Positions 15,786-23,480 are shown, counted from the stretch's first letter. The stretch: DNA of 34,783 nt from Candidatus Acidianus copahuensis (GCF_000632495.1 NZ_JFZT01000059.1:1-34783); one strand, 5' to 3'. Made by a program: numbers and translations. The notes: generated from the letters alone by a model not told the origin.

Positions 15786-16478
15786 TTAATTTAACTTATA
15801 GTAGATCCTCTTTTTATCTTTTCCCCTATTCTCTATTTTTATTACTTCTATCTTTCCAGCTTCAGCTGTATTTTTTATGTGAGGACCACCATCAGCTTGT
15901 ATATCGATACCTGGAATTTCCACTATTCTCCAGGTTTCAATATTTGGAGGCATCCTTTCAGCTAACTTAACTATACCTGGAATTTTCATCGCTTCTTCTC
16001 TACTTAGAAAATATACCTTTACTTCAATTCCCTTTGATAGAATTTCGTTTGCCTCTCTAACTATTTCAAGGAGTTTTTCTTTACTGTCTACATTAAAGTC
16101 ATCTTTAGCATATTCAGGAGAAATATGTCCTCCTGTTACCAATGCATTAAACTTAGAATAAGCTATTGCAGCCATAACGTGGGATGCTGTATGTAACTTC
16201 ATCATAGCATATCTTCTTTCCCAATCTATTATTCCCTTAATAGGACCTAGTGAGATCTCTCCGTCTATTACGTGAGCTATATCTCCATTTTCTCTTTTGA
16301 CTTCTATAACTTTTACCTTTTTCTCGTTTTGTTCAAATGTCCCGATGTCGTTTTCAAGACCTCCTCCTCCTGGATAAAAAGCTGTCCTGTCTAGAAAGAC
16401 CTTGTTTCCCTCAACTTTTACTATGTTTGCTGAGAACTCCCTTATGTATGAATCTTTAAGGTAAATCTCTTCAACCAT
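15786..16478 (-). CDS. alaX: AlaX-type alanyl-tRNA editing hydrolase
   Basis: A 230-residue stand-alone editing protein that removes serine or glycine wrongly attached to tRNA-Ala. It has LDRTAFYPGGGGLENDIG, the zinc histidines in LHTASH (H96 and H100) and IQADGGPHIKNT, with the third histidine at H200. The position that is cysteine in AlaRS (CGG-H) is aspartate here (D196), so zinc binding differs from AlaRS, though DGG-H may be normal for this subfamily. I chose ATG 16478 (MVEEIYLKDSYIREF), where AlaX homology begins. A longer frame from TTG 16526 would add 16 basic residues. It follows the Hsp20-like gene on the same strand. Confidence 0.85.
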   Translation of the reverse strand: MVEEIYLKDSYIREFSANIVKVEGNKVFLDRTAFYPGGGGLENDIGTFEQNEKKVKVIEVKRENGDIAHVIDGEISLGPIKGIIDWERRYAMMKLHTASHVMAAIAYSKFNALVTGGHISPEYAKDDFNVDSKEKLLEIVREANEILSKGIEVKVYFLSREEAMKIPGIVKLAERMPPNIETWRIVEIPGIDIQADGGPHIKNTAEAGKIEVIKIENRGKDKKRIYYKLN

Positions 16479-16537
16479 AATAGTATAGAAGGCCTTCTCT
16501 CTTTTTTTCTTTCCGTCTAATTGCAATCCTTCATCTC

Positions 16538-16792
16538 CTATGTATACTTCAGAAGTGTAACAGAGATTATCCCATTCTTTTCAGTTACTTGAAGGGAAGA
16601 AAAATCAACCCTTTTTGGAAATTGTATAACTTTTACAACAGAATTACTGTGAGGATCGTAGACATATAGGTAAGAAGAGTCTGCTCTTATAAGGAGATCT
16701 GTAGTTTTTAGATCCCTGTCTCTAAAGTCCATTAGGACTAAAACCTTTTTATCTGTAAATAAAACGTCAATCTCTGGATCTTCAACCATCAT
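16538..16792 (-). CDS. Small Hsp20/alpha-crystallin-like protein
   Basis: An 84-residue all-beta protein that spans one alpha-crystallin-type domain. It shows successive strands (KVLVLMDFRD, LLIRADSSYLYVYDP, VKVIQFPKRVDFSSL) and ends NGIISVTLLKYT, close to the Hsp20 consensus NGVLTVTLPK. It lacks the usual N-terminal arm and the C-terminal IXI tail, so it may not form large oligomers. A TATA-like element at 16813-16822 is about 26 bases upstream and may be shared with the divergent cdvB1. A chaperone role is inferred. Confidence 0.65.
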   Translation of the reverse strand: MMVEDPEIDVLFTDKKVLVLMDFRDRDLKTTDLLIRADSSYLYVYDPHSNSVVKVIQFPKRVDFSSLQVTEKNGIISVTLLKYT

Positions 16793-16812
16793 TAGATAAT
16801 ATTATGTTCCAC

Positions 16813-16823
16813 CATTTTTAAGG
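16813..16823. promoter_or_regulatory. Possible shared TATA region of the Hsp20-like and cdvB1 genes
   Basis: The only AT core in the 57-base divergent gap at the right spacing is CATTTTTAAGG. It sits about 26 bases from the left start (16792) and about 32 bases from the right start (16850). A second AT run at 16834-16841 is too near ATG 16850 to serve it. Confidence 0.4.
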
Positions 16824-16849
16824 TAATAGCGGTCAATATATAGATTAGG

Positions 16850-17488
16850 ATGCTTGGGAAAGATTTCCAAAAATATTGGTCAGGTTCAGAAGAGAGAGAT
16901 TGGACGAGTTCCTTTAAGAACGCGTTCAGGTCTAAAGAACCTCTTAGATATAGGATAGTTCACGCTCACTATCAAATAAGCTCCATGGTTAGTAGACTTG
17001 ATGCACACTTGGGTAGACTCCAAGAAAGAGATAGAACTCTATTCGAGAGAGTAGTAGAGGCACAGATGAGCAAAGATACTGCAAGAGCAGTAATGTATGC
17101 AAACGAAATAGCCGAGTTAAGAAAAGTCGGAAAGCAATTACTTGCCACACAAATAGCTTTAGAACAGGTAGAACTTAGATTGGAGACCGTTAGTGAACTA
17201 GGAGACGTATTTACTAACTTGATACCAGTAGTCGGAGTTGTTAATGAATTGAAGAGCACTTTAAGGGGGATAATGCCAGAGTTATCCATTGAAATGGGAG
17301 AACTAGGAGAAGGATTACAAGAAGTAGTAATGGCTGCGGGCGACTTCACTGGTGGATATAGCGGAATGACGTCACCGACACCTGAGGCAAGAAAGATACT
17401 AGACGAGGCTTCCGCAATAGCTGAACAAAAGATGAAAGAGAAGTTCCCAGATCTCCCTATTACTGCAGCATCAACACAAAAGGCATAA
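16850..17488 (+). CDS. cdvB1: ESCRT-III-like cell division protein CdvB1
   Basis: A 212-residue protein with the ESCRT-III pattern: a basic N-terminal helical hairpin (SSMVSRLDAHLGRLQERDRT and the RVVEAQMSKDTARAVMYANE helix), then a long helical region and an acidic C-terminal part (EMGELGEGLQEVVM). The tail FPDLPIT (199-205) resembles a MIM2-type proline motif that binds the MIT domain of the CdvC ATPase. CdvB proteins assemble rings that constrict and cut the cell. There is no C-terminal winged helix for CdvA as in CdvB. The length and neighbours (TrpRS, Lrs14-like gene) fit CdvB1 of S. acidocaldarius as I recall it, so CdvB1 is preferred over CdvB2. Confidence 0.85.
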   Translation: MLGKDFQKYWSGSEERDWTSSFKNAFRSKEPLRYRIVHAHYQISSMVSRLDAHLGRLQERDRTLFERVVEAQMSKDTARAVMYANEIAELRKVGKQLLATQIALEQVELRLETVSELGDVFTNLIPVVGVVNELKSTLRGIMPELSIEMGELGEGLQEVVMAAGDFTGGYSGMTSPTPEARKILDEASAIAEQKMKEKFPDLPITAASTQKA

Positions 17489-17519
17489 GCTTATTTTTTT
17501 ACATAATCTAACTTTTTCT
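17489..17519 (+). terminator. T-rich termination tract after cdvB1
   Basis: The stop is followed by TTATTTTTTTAC and CTTTTTCTC, the uridine-rich type of archaeal terminator, without a hairpin. It lies directly before the TrpRS GTG start. Confidence 0.4.
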
Positions 17520-17520
17520 C

Positions 17521-18660
17521 GTGGCTGACTTTACGGTTACCCCATGGGAAGTTAAGGGGAAGGTTGACTACGATAAACTAATTATACAGTTTGGTACACA
17601 GAAAATTTCTCAGGAACTTAAGGATAGGATAAAGAGAGATGTGGGAGAACTTCACGTCATGCTCAGGAGAGATATATTCTTCTCGCATAGAGATCTAGAT
17701 CAAGTTCTGAACGACTACGAACAGGGTAAGGGGTTCTTCCTATATACGGGAAGAGGTCCTTCGCTGGGGTTCCACATTGGCCATCTAGTGCCCTTTATCT
17801 TCACAAAATGGCTACAACATAAATTTAACGTAAACCTATACATTGAGGTTACTGATGATGAAAAGTTCCTCAGAACTCAAGACTATACTTTAGACCAGAC
17901 TAGAAGTTTTGCCTATGACAACATTTTAGACATAATAGCTGTCGGCTTTGACCCGGACAAAACTTTCATATTTCAAGATACAGAATATATTAGAAATATG
18001 TATCCATTAGCAGTGAAGATCGCAAAGAAATTAACATTTTCTCAGGTCAGGGCTACATTCGGTCTAGATGTGTCGTCTAACCTGGGTACAATATTTTATC
18101 CAGCCCTTCAAATTGTCCCTACTATGTTTGAGAAGAGAAGATGTCTTATTCCTGCAGGAATAGATCAAGATCCTTACTGGAGACTACAAAGGGATATAGC
18201 TGAAAGTCTTGGATATTATAAGGCTGCGCAAATACATAGCAAGTTTGTAATGCCGTTGAATGGACCAGAGGGAAAAATGAGTTCATCTATCCCCGAAAGC
18301 GCGATATACTTATCTGACGATCCGAAGACGGTTAAATATAAGGTTATGAAATATGCATTTTCAGGAGGACAGCCAACAGTTGAACTGCATAGAAAGCTGG
18401 GGGGAAATCCGGAAGTTGACGTAGCGTTTCAATGGTTGTATATGTTTTTTGAAGAGGACGACAAAAGAATAAATGAAATTGAAGAAGAATATAGATCAGG
18501 GAAAATGCTTACAGGAGAACTTAAAGAAATTCTTATTGAGAAACTTAATTCCTTTCTAGAAGAACATAGAAGGAAAAGAGAAGAAGCTAGGGATCTAGTT
18601 CATACATTTAAGTACGACGGTAAATTGGCAAAAGAAATGTGGGAGAAGATTCACGAATAG
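17521..18660 (+). CDS. trpS: Tryptophanyl-tRNA synthetase
   Basis: A 379-residue class I synthetase of the archaeal/eukaryotic type. It begins FTVTPWEVKGKVDYDKLI. The ATP signature HIGH is at 85-88 (SLGFHIGHLVPF) and the second signature is KMSSS at 252-256. VTDDEKFL, FQDTEYI and AGIDQDPYWR are typical of the eukaryotic/archaeal TrpRS active site. It charges tRNA-Trp. The GTG start at 17521 is well supported by family alignment. The gene follows cdvB1 by 32 bases of T-rich sequence on the same strand. Confidence 0.95.
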   Translation: MADFTVTPWEVKGKVDYDKLIIQFGTQKISQELKDRIKRDVGELHVMLRRDIFFSHRDLDQVLNDYEQGKGFFLYTGRGPSLGFHIGHLVPFIFTKWLQHKFNVNLYIEVTDDEKFLRTQDYTLDQTRSFAYDNILDIIAVGFDPDKTFIFQDTEYIRNMYPLAVKIAKKLTFSQVRATFGLDVSSNLGTIFYPALQIVPTMFEKRRCLIPAGIDQDPYWRLQRDIAESLGYYKAAQIHSKFVMPLNGPEGKMSSSIPESAIYLSDDPKTVKYKVMKYAFSGGQPTVELHRKLGGNPEVDVAFQWLYMFFEEDDKRINEIEEEYRSGKMLTGELKEILIEKLNSFLEEHRRKREEARDLVHTFKYDGKLAKEMWEKIHE

Positions 18661-18666
18661 ATTTTG

Positions 18667-19092
18667 TTAAGTCTTCTTATACGCATTAGTCTTCTTTAGA
18701 TGGTATACCACAAGGTTAGTGGAAATATTGAATTCCTTAGCTATCCTATAAATAGAATATCCATTAAGATACATTTCCTTTATTCTTTCAATTTCTTCCT
18801 TTTTTAATTTCTTTCTAGGTCTTGAAAGAGCTGATTTCTTAAGAATTCGCAAAACAGTGTTAGGATTTAGTCTAAGTTCTTTACTGATCTTGTTTGCGCT
18901 AACTCCTCCTTTAGCTAGCTCAATAACTTTACTCTTTAAGTCGTCTGGAACTTTTCCTCTGAATTGTGTACCAGAGGCTAATAAGATCCTTCTTACTTTT
19001 GAATAGCTCATGTTATATTCTCTAGCTATATCCCTTATTGTTCTTCCATTCTCATATAACATCTTTATATTAGCATATTCTTCTGATTGCAT
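18667..19092 (-). CDS. Protein built of three tandem helix-turn-helix units
   Basis: A 141-residue basic protein with three HTH units spaced about 46-48 residues apart (numbering from the TTG at 19098). These are GRTIRDIAREYNMSYSKVRR (18-37), GVSANKISKELRLNPNTVLR (65-84) and GYSIYRIAKEFNISTNLVVY (113-132). Each looks like a resolvase or transposase HTH. There is no catalytic domain, so it is probably a DNA-binding protein that reads an extended site. ATG 19092 is preferred over TTG 19098 because a TATA-like element (19114-19123) is 26 bases upstream. It is convergent with trpS (6 bases apart). The targets are unknown; a domesticated transposon origin is possible. Confidence 0.7.
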   Translation of the reverse strand: MQSEEYANIKMLYENGRTIRDIAREYNMSYSKVRRILLASGTQFRGKVPDDLKSKVIELAKGGVSANKISKELRLNPNTVLRILKKSALSRPRKKLKKEEIERIKEMYLNGYSIYRIAKEFNISTNLVVYHLKKTNAYKKT

Positions 19093-19113
19093 ACGCAAAG
19101 ATCTATGAATTCT

Positions 19114-19123
19114 TTTTTAAATC
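19114..19123 (-). promoter_or_regulatory. TATA box of the triple-HTH gene
   Basis: Read leftward, GATTTAAAAA is centred 26 bases before ATG 19092. Confidence 0.55.
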
Positions 19124-19268
19124 TTTTCCAAAATTTATCATCAATCAAGTTAAGGGAATAAGTCTAACGAACATTAGAATTTTCAATTAGTTTAATAATA
19201 TGCTAATATAGGTATTTCCAAATCCTTTAATGAAAGTCTATTGTAGAAAAGTAGACAAAAATATATAA

Positions 19269-19589
19269 TTATAAGTCCAGACATGGCTCGAGACCAAAAA
19301 TTTTCCTGCTCTTACTACATAATAAGCAGAAAGTAACTGACTCTACGCGATCCCCCGTTCTTAAACGACTAGACAGTGAGGTAACCATATCGTTTAATTC
19401 TTCATCTTTTAGAATTTTTTCTACCCTTTCATCATTTAGGTGCTTCTCGTAGGAAGTTATAGAAACACCAACAAGAGAAGTTGCGGACCTAATTGATAAT
19501 CCTTCTTCCGCTAATTTTTTTACTATTGCTGTACGTAGGTAAGGTACGATCTTCTCGTATGCCTCTTCGCAATTAGTTTTCCATTTCAT
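19269..19589 (-). CDS. HTH regulator with a C-terminal cysteine cluster
   Basis: A 106-residue protein beginning MKWKTNCEEAYEKIVPYLRT, with a helix-turn-helix (LSIRSATSLVGVSITSYEKHL) and a C-terminal CLLCSKSRKIFGLEPC cluster that could hold a metal or iron-sulfur cluster. The order matches the archaeal COG2522-type regulators. ATG 19589 is chosen because a TATA-like element (19611-19620) lies 25 bases upstream; a longer start at 19622 would lie before it. It is on the same strand as the triple-HTH gene but has its own promoter. Ligand and targets are unknown. Confidence 0.7.
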   Translation of the reverse strand: MKWKTNCEEAYEKIVPYLRTAIVKKLAEEGLSIRSATSLVGVSITSYEKHLNDERVEKILKDEELNDMVTSLSSRLRTGDRVESVTFCLLCSKSRKIFGLEPCLDL

Positions 19590-19610
19590 GGCTGATTTTT
19601 CTCTAATGCA

Positions 19611-19620
19611 AATAAATATC
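19611..19620 (-). promoter_or_regulatory. TATA box of the cysteine-cluster HTH gene
   Basis: Read leftward, GATATTTATT lies 25 bases before ATG 19589 and decides that start. Confidence 0.55.
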
Positions 19621-19828
19621 ATTCTTTTAATACTTCAGCATAATTTAATTAACCCTGTTAATTTAACTCCCCTAATCGTATCATATAAAGAAATATACTT
19701 TTGATCAAAGTTATCCATTCTATCAAATTAAATAAAATGTATAACTGTATAAATGTATATTTTTGTATATACTTACTAACATACTTTTTTTATATTTAGA
19801 AAGCAATCTATGTAATAGGAGTGAAAAT

Positions 19829-20206
19829 ATGGAAGTAGAAAGAATAAGATTCCCAGATGGAAGAGAAGTAGATATTCATGAAGTAATAGCCTTCCTATAT
19901 GGCTTATCAATGAGCGATATGGAAGTCTTAGACTTGTTAAGAGCTAAGGGTAAAAAGATTTCTACTGATGAATTAGCTGAAGCCTTAGGTGTAACTAAAG
20001 CATCTATAAGCAGGTCTGTTAACAACTTAGCATACAAAGGATTAATATTAAGAGATAAGCTAGATGAAGATAAGAAGAAAGGAAGACCTAGCTACATATA
20101 TTGGGTAGATAAAGAAAAATTATATGGAAAGGTTATTGAAGACTTGCAAAGACTTGTCGAAAAAGTCAAAGATGAGTTAAAAGTAAAGGTACTAGTGACA
20201 GCTTAG
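19829..20206 (+). CDS. Lrs14-like winged-helix regulator, possible AbfR1 orthologue
   Basis: A 125-residue protein of the crenarchaeal Lrs14 family: MEVERIRFPDGREVDIHEVI, a winged helix (STDELAEALGVTKASISRSVNNL), the wing with KKKGRPSYIYWV, then a long C-terminal dimerisation helix. Lrs14 proteins of S. acidocaldarius control biofilm and archaellum genes. The length and the recalled closeness of abfR1 (Saci_0446) to cdvB1 (Saci_0451) point to AbfR1, but that is from memory and not tested. ATG 19829 is preceded by AGGAGTG; a longer frame from 19763 would start before a TATA-like run (19786-19797). The gene is convergent with the next one (4-base overlap). Confidence 0.82.
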   Translation: MEVERIRFPDGREVDIHEVIAFLYGLSMSDMEVLDLLRAKGKKISTDELAEALGVTKASISRSVNNLAYKGLILRDKLDEDKKKGRPSYIYWVDKEKLYGKVIEDLQRLVEKVKDELKVKVLVTA

Positions 20207-20490
20207 CTAGTTTTCTTATTACTCTCTTCTTTCTTCTTTTGATCTTCCTTTTTGGGTTTTAAGATTTTTTCCCTTTTTATTTCAAAGGAAATTTTTGTTT
20301 TATTTCCTTCGCATATAGTTGTATATATATTCTCAGAATTATTAAGGGGTCTACACTTTGCTTTATATTTTTCTCCCATCTCTTTTATAAATTTTACCGC
20401 ATTCACTTTATGTCTATATGTTCTCTCTATTGTTGTCTCTTTATCTCCTAAGGTAAGAGTTGCCTTCATCCTATACTTTACAACTTTCAT
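20203..20490 (-). CDS. Small basic protein, unknown
   Basis: A 95-residue protein starting MKVVKYRMKATLTLGDKETT, with an N-terminal beta-rich region, two cysteines (CRPL, ICEGN) and a very lysine-rich tail (KPKKEDQKKKEESNKKTS). A nucleic-acid contact by the tail is possible but not shown. ATG 20490 is chosen because TTATAA at 20514-20519 is 26 bases upstream; a longer frame from 20541 would cross that element. The gene ends convergently with the Lrs14-like gene. I do not recognise a family. Confidence 0.6.
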   Translation of the reverse strand: MKVVKYRMKATLTLGDKETTIERTYRHKVNAVKFIKEMGEKYKAKCRPLNNSENIYTTICEGNKTKISFEIKREKILKPKKEDQKKKEESNKKTS

Positions 20491-20512
20491 ATATGTGTCA
20501 TTTAAGAATAGA

Positions 20513-20519
20513 TTTATAA
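20513..20519. promoter_or_regulatory. Single palindromic TATA box between divergent leaderless genes
   Basis: TTTATAA, with palindromic core TTATAA at 20514-20519, is centred 26.5 bases from ATG 20490 (left) and 28.5 bases from ATG 20545 (right). No better element lies in the 54-base gap, so one box may serve both. Confidence 0.5.
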
Positions 20520-20544
20520 GATTGTTGGAGAAAGTTATCATGAC

Positions 20545-20901
20545 ATGATTTTAGCGTTAGCATCACCAAATACTTCTACGAGTGTTTTATCTGGTCTTAC
20601 TAACTTAACTAGTTCTATTACAACTACAGATATAATTTCATTAATAGTTGCATTCGTTCTGGGTCTTCTTATAGGACTTTTAGCTAAGAAACTGCTTTCT
20701 GTCGCGCTAATAATTATAGCTATATTAATAGTTTTAATCGCTATAGGTGCACTTTCCCCTACTACGGTTGAGCATTGGCTTATCATCCTTGGACAAAAAG
20801 TACAGAGCGCAGAGGGAGATGCTCAAGGATTCCTAAAAATTCTTCCATATAATTCCATAGTATTTATAATTGGTTTTATAATTGGTCTAATAAAAGGCTA
20901 A
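20545..20901 (+). CDS. Small membrane protein, unknown
   Basis: A 118-residue protein with three hydrophobic segments: about 29-47 (IISLIVAFVLGLLIGLLAK), 50-68 (LLSVALIIIAILIVLIAIG) and 104-117 (SIVFIIGFIIGLIK). The N-terminus is rich in serine and threonine (SPNTSTSVLSGLTNLTSSIT), which suggests it may be outside the cell. A short soluble loop lies between helices 2 and 3. No family is recognised. It overlaps the end of the convergent nucleotidyltransferase-like gene by four bases. Confidence 0.65.
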   Translation: MILALASPNTSTSVLSGLTNLTSSITTTDIISLIVAFVLGLLIGLLAKKLLSVALIIIAILIVLIAIGALSPTTVEHWLIILGQKVQSAEGDAQGFLKILPYNSIVFIIGFIIGLIKG

Positions 20902-21509
20902 ACAGTTTCTTTAATTACTGATTTGACTAATTTTTCAACCTTTAGTATAAGGCTAGCTGATATTGCTTCTAATCTTTCCCTTTTTTCTTGGATAATATAA
21001 AGAGTTTCACAGACTTCTTTTCCCAAGGAAAGGCATTTTTCCTTTATTTGTGAATTTGAGAACGGTATACTTCCACCTAAACACGAAATGTATTGGATTA
21101 AAGACCTTATTGACCTAAAAGTCCAGGTAAGCGATCCCTTTTCGTCCTGACGAAGAAAGGCTTCTCTAGATAATTGAATAGATGATATTGACATGTTTGC
21201 GAATCTTTTACACGTGTATTCGTTTATGGATGGTTTTACAGCTGGGAATTCTCCACAGATTAAATCTGAATCATAATATATATAATGGCATAGGGGATCA
21301 CCTTTCATACATATTTCCTCAAAATATTTACTTGATATTACAACAGGAGAGTAACCTAAGCTAGCAAGATCTAAAAGGATTGATTTATCGTCAGAGAGAG
21401 CAAAAACATTAATATCAGAAAGATCTTCAACGTAATCCTCTTTTCTCGTATAGGAGCCGTAAAACCCTAACGCTTGCGCTTTTTTACATAAGGATGAGAG
21501 GTCATTCAT
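20898..21509 (-). CDS. Nucleotidyltransferase-fold protein
   Basis: A 203-residue protein whose N-terminus (GFYGSYTRKEDYVEDLSDINVFAL, 15-38) has the GS...D-x-D pattern of the polymerase-beta nucleotidyltransferase fold. The second acidic residue is asparagine (D32, N34), so metal binding may be weak. The remaining part is helical (SIQLSREAFLRQDEKGSLTWTF, then a long C-terminal helix) and recalls HEPN-type or KNTase C-terminal domains. It is probably in an operon with the upstream 390-residue gene (34 bases apart). Function unknown; an antitoxin-like or pseudo-enzyme role is possible. Confidence 0.6.
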   Translation of the reverse strand: MNDLSSLCKKAQALGFYGSYTRKEDYVEDLSDINVFALSDDKSILLDLASLGYSPVVISSKYFEEICMKGDPLCHYIYYDSDLICGEFPAVKPSINEYTCKRFANMSISSIQLSREAFLRQDEKGSLTWTFRSIRSLIQYISCLGGSIPFSNSQIKEKCLSLGKEVCETLYIIQEKRERLEAISASLILKVEKLVKSVIKETV

Positions 21510-21543
21510 AGGTAAATGTTTGCTTTCAAGAAGTTAACTTTGT

Positions 21544-22716
21544 CTAGACTAAAAATTTGTTCATCCATTTTCTCCTTAAAAGAATACTCTTGATCTTTTT
21601 CCACATTTCAACTCTATCTCTCAATTTAGGTTGATCGCAAGTTCTTACTTTTTCTCCTTTTGATGAGAAATACCAGTAAGATATTGGATCTACAATCTTT
21701 GCCTTTTCTCCATCTACATCATAAATGAATGGAAGTTCATGAATCATCGTAGAGTGAGTCTCGATAATTTCCTTTATTAACCCTCTTGCATCTGATTTCG
21801 AAATAGCTAAATTCAGATAGCCTGAAAGAAACTTATCATATCCTAACAAGTCAACTTCGTCAAGTGAAGCAGCTGTATATGAGGCAAATAGATAGTCGTT
21901 AGCACTAAACTTGTTATTGGTTTGGGCCTCTTCTAGGCTAATTGATTTGAGTTTCAGGAATGTGTTTTCAGCTTTAAGAAAGTAACCTATGTAAAGCCTT
22001 CCCTTGGTTGATATTCCTCGATCTAAGAAAGTAATATCATAAGTTTTAATTCCTCTATTTCCCCCTATGAACGCCGTTCCAGATTTCATTGAAATCTCTT
22101 CACCTCTAAATTTCTCCTTACCTAATTCTCCTCTATCAATGTAAGATGCTGTGAAAAAAGTAAAACCGTTTGACGTAGAAAACGGATTTCCCATAGCAAT
22201 GTCTAGTTTAAAAGAAAAGAGTATTTTGTCGATAATATCGTCCTCATAGCCTTTATTATCAAAGGAAGTTTCAGGATTGATTTCCACGATCCCTTTCTCT
22301 GGCAAAAAGTAGACTGATTCCATATCATAGGAAAATATTGGAACTGCAATCTCGTCTCTCTCTATCTCTCTATATTCACTGATCAGTGATTCTAATTCTT
22401 CCCTCCTTTTTCTTTTCTCCCTCTTAGGAAGGCAATTAGAGAAAGACGATATGTCTCCCAATTTTATATCCTTAACCTCTTCTCCTACCGTGGACGAAAT
22501 TTCATCAAGAAAGTCCATTATTGCCCTATGTAGGGTGGCTTTACTAAATTCTTTCTTTACCTTCTTAACATCATCATTTAAGCAAAAATAAGCCAAAAAC
22601 GAAAAATTATCAGTCTTATTTATCATTACTGGCATTTTATTATTTATCATAAGCACTATTGTTGATCCTTCTTCTGATCTCTCTATAACATACAACAAAA
22701 AACTGTAAGCATCCAT
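21544..22716 (-). CDS. 390-residue protein of unknown function
   Basis: A soluble, highly charged protein. It has a basic KREKRKRREELESLISEYRE segment near residues 98-117. The middle is beta-rich with glycine turns (GTAFIGGNRGIKTYDITFLDRG). The C-terminus is basic (RMWKKIK-like, ending RRKWMNKFLV). I see no nucleotide-binding loop, signal peptide or membrane helix. The D33-type NurA motif and nuclease signatures are absent. It lies 34 bases upstream of the nucleotidyltransferase-like gene on the same strand, so the two may act together. I do not recognise a family. Confidence 0.65.
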   Translation of the reverse strand: MDAYSFLLYVIERSEEGSTIVLMINNKMPVMINKTDNFSFLAYFCLNDDVKKVKKEFSKATLHRAIMDFLDEISSTVGEEVKDIKLGDISSFSNCLPKREKRKRREELESLISEYREIERDEIAVPIFSYDMESVYFLPEKGIVEINPETSFDNKGYEDDIIDKILFSFKLDIAMGNPFSTSNGFTFFTASYIDRGELGKEKFRGEEISMKSGTAFIGGNRGIKTYDITFLDRGISTKGRLYIGYFLKAENTFLKLKSISLEEAQTNNKFSANDYLFASYTAASLDEVDLLGYDKFLSGYLNLAISKSDARGLIKEIIETHSTMIHELPFIYDVDGEKAKIVDPISYWYFSSKGEKVRTCDQPKLRDRVEMWKKIKSILLRRKWMNKFLV

Positions 22717-22729
22717 TGTTTAGATAAGG

Positions 22730-23460
22730 AGTAGCACTGGAATTAAGCTTTATCTTAATAGGGGAGTAAAGTTAAGAAAATACGACAAAAAAGAGGATGA
22801 ATATCCTTAAGGACCTTATATAAACAATTCTTTAGATGATAATCAATATTAACTACAGAGTTTGAGTTTTATGGACATTTATCGTCATGTCCGTAAAGCG
22901 AAACCCAATAGAATTACACAGCTTTTTTACGCATTGAAGACATCTAGAATGACTAGGTTTACTTAACGTATATATCTTATGATCTGTAACTACTGTTAGT
23001 TCCTGATATGTTTATCGTTTGCCTCTAAGGAGTTTTGTCCGTTCAATGTATTTTAGTCTCAATTGACTTTCTTCTCGCCCATAGACTAGTTGGTAGTACA
23101 ATTACCTCCAGTATGGGATCAAGGAATTGGGTTCAAAGGCATGAATCCCTTCAGACATATATCGCCCACATCTTTCTGCACATCATCAGAGCTTTGTGTT
23201 CCTCATAAAATGGTAATCACTTTAAAGCCTTCTGTTACCCTATAATCTGAAACCGCTTCACGACTTCAATTCCTACTTAGCAAAACTAAGATTAGGTTAT
23301 CAATGAGATGACCTCAATTGGAAGTTGGTGTAGTTCACCTAACAGACTATCAAAAACCTATAGTAGTAGGAATGGGTTATTATTAAAAAACTTTAGGATT
23401 TCATTTTAATTAAATTAAACATATATATTGAATTTAAAATTTTAAGAGTTCCGTCTTAAT
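22730..23460. mobile_element. Gene-free stretch with mobile-element debris
   Basis: About 730 bases without a gene. The minus strand at 23066-23147 aligns by eye with plus 10273-10352. GTAGTTCAC at 23330-23338 recurs at two other debris ends. An inverted repeat GGACAT/ATGTCC (22873-22892) sits near the left side. Many stops in all frames indicate decay. I cannot name the element. Confidence 0.45.
22873..22892. repeat. Small inverted repeat (GGACAT/ATGTCC)
   Basis: A 6-bp perfect stem with an 8-base loop; allowing one wobble it extends to 8 bp. It lies in the gene-free stretch and has no T-run. Its role is unknown. Confidence 0.4.
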
Positions 23461-23480
23461 TCGATAAAAGAAAAATAAGC

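Noticed and set aside
19763..19828. N-terminal extension of the Lrs14-like protein
   Set aside because: The extension would begin before a TATA-like run, while ATG 19829 follows an AGGAGTG ribosome-binding sequence and matches the family start.
23113..23150. Possible tRNA-like T-arm (GGGTTCAAAGGCATGAATCCC)
   Set aside because: No acceptor stem, anticodon arm or D-arm could be found around it, and it lies in decayed sequence shared with 10.3 kb.
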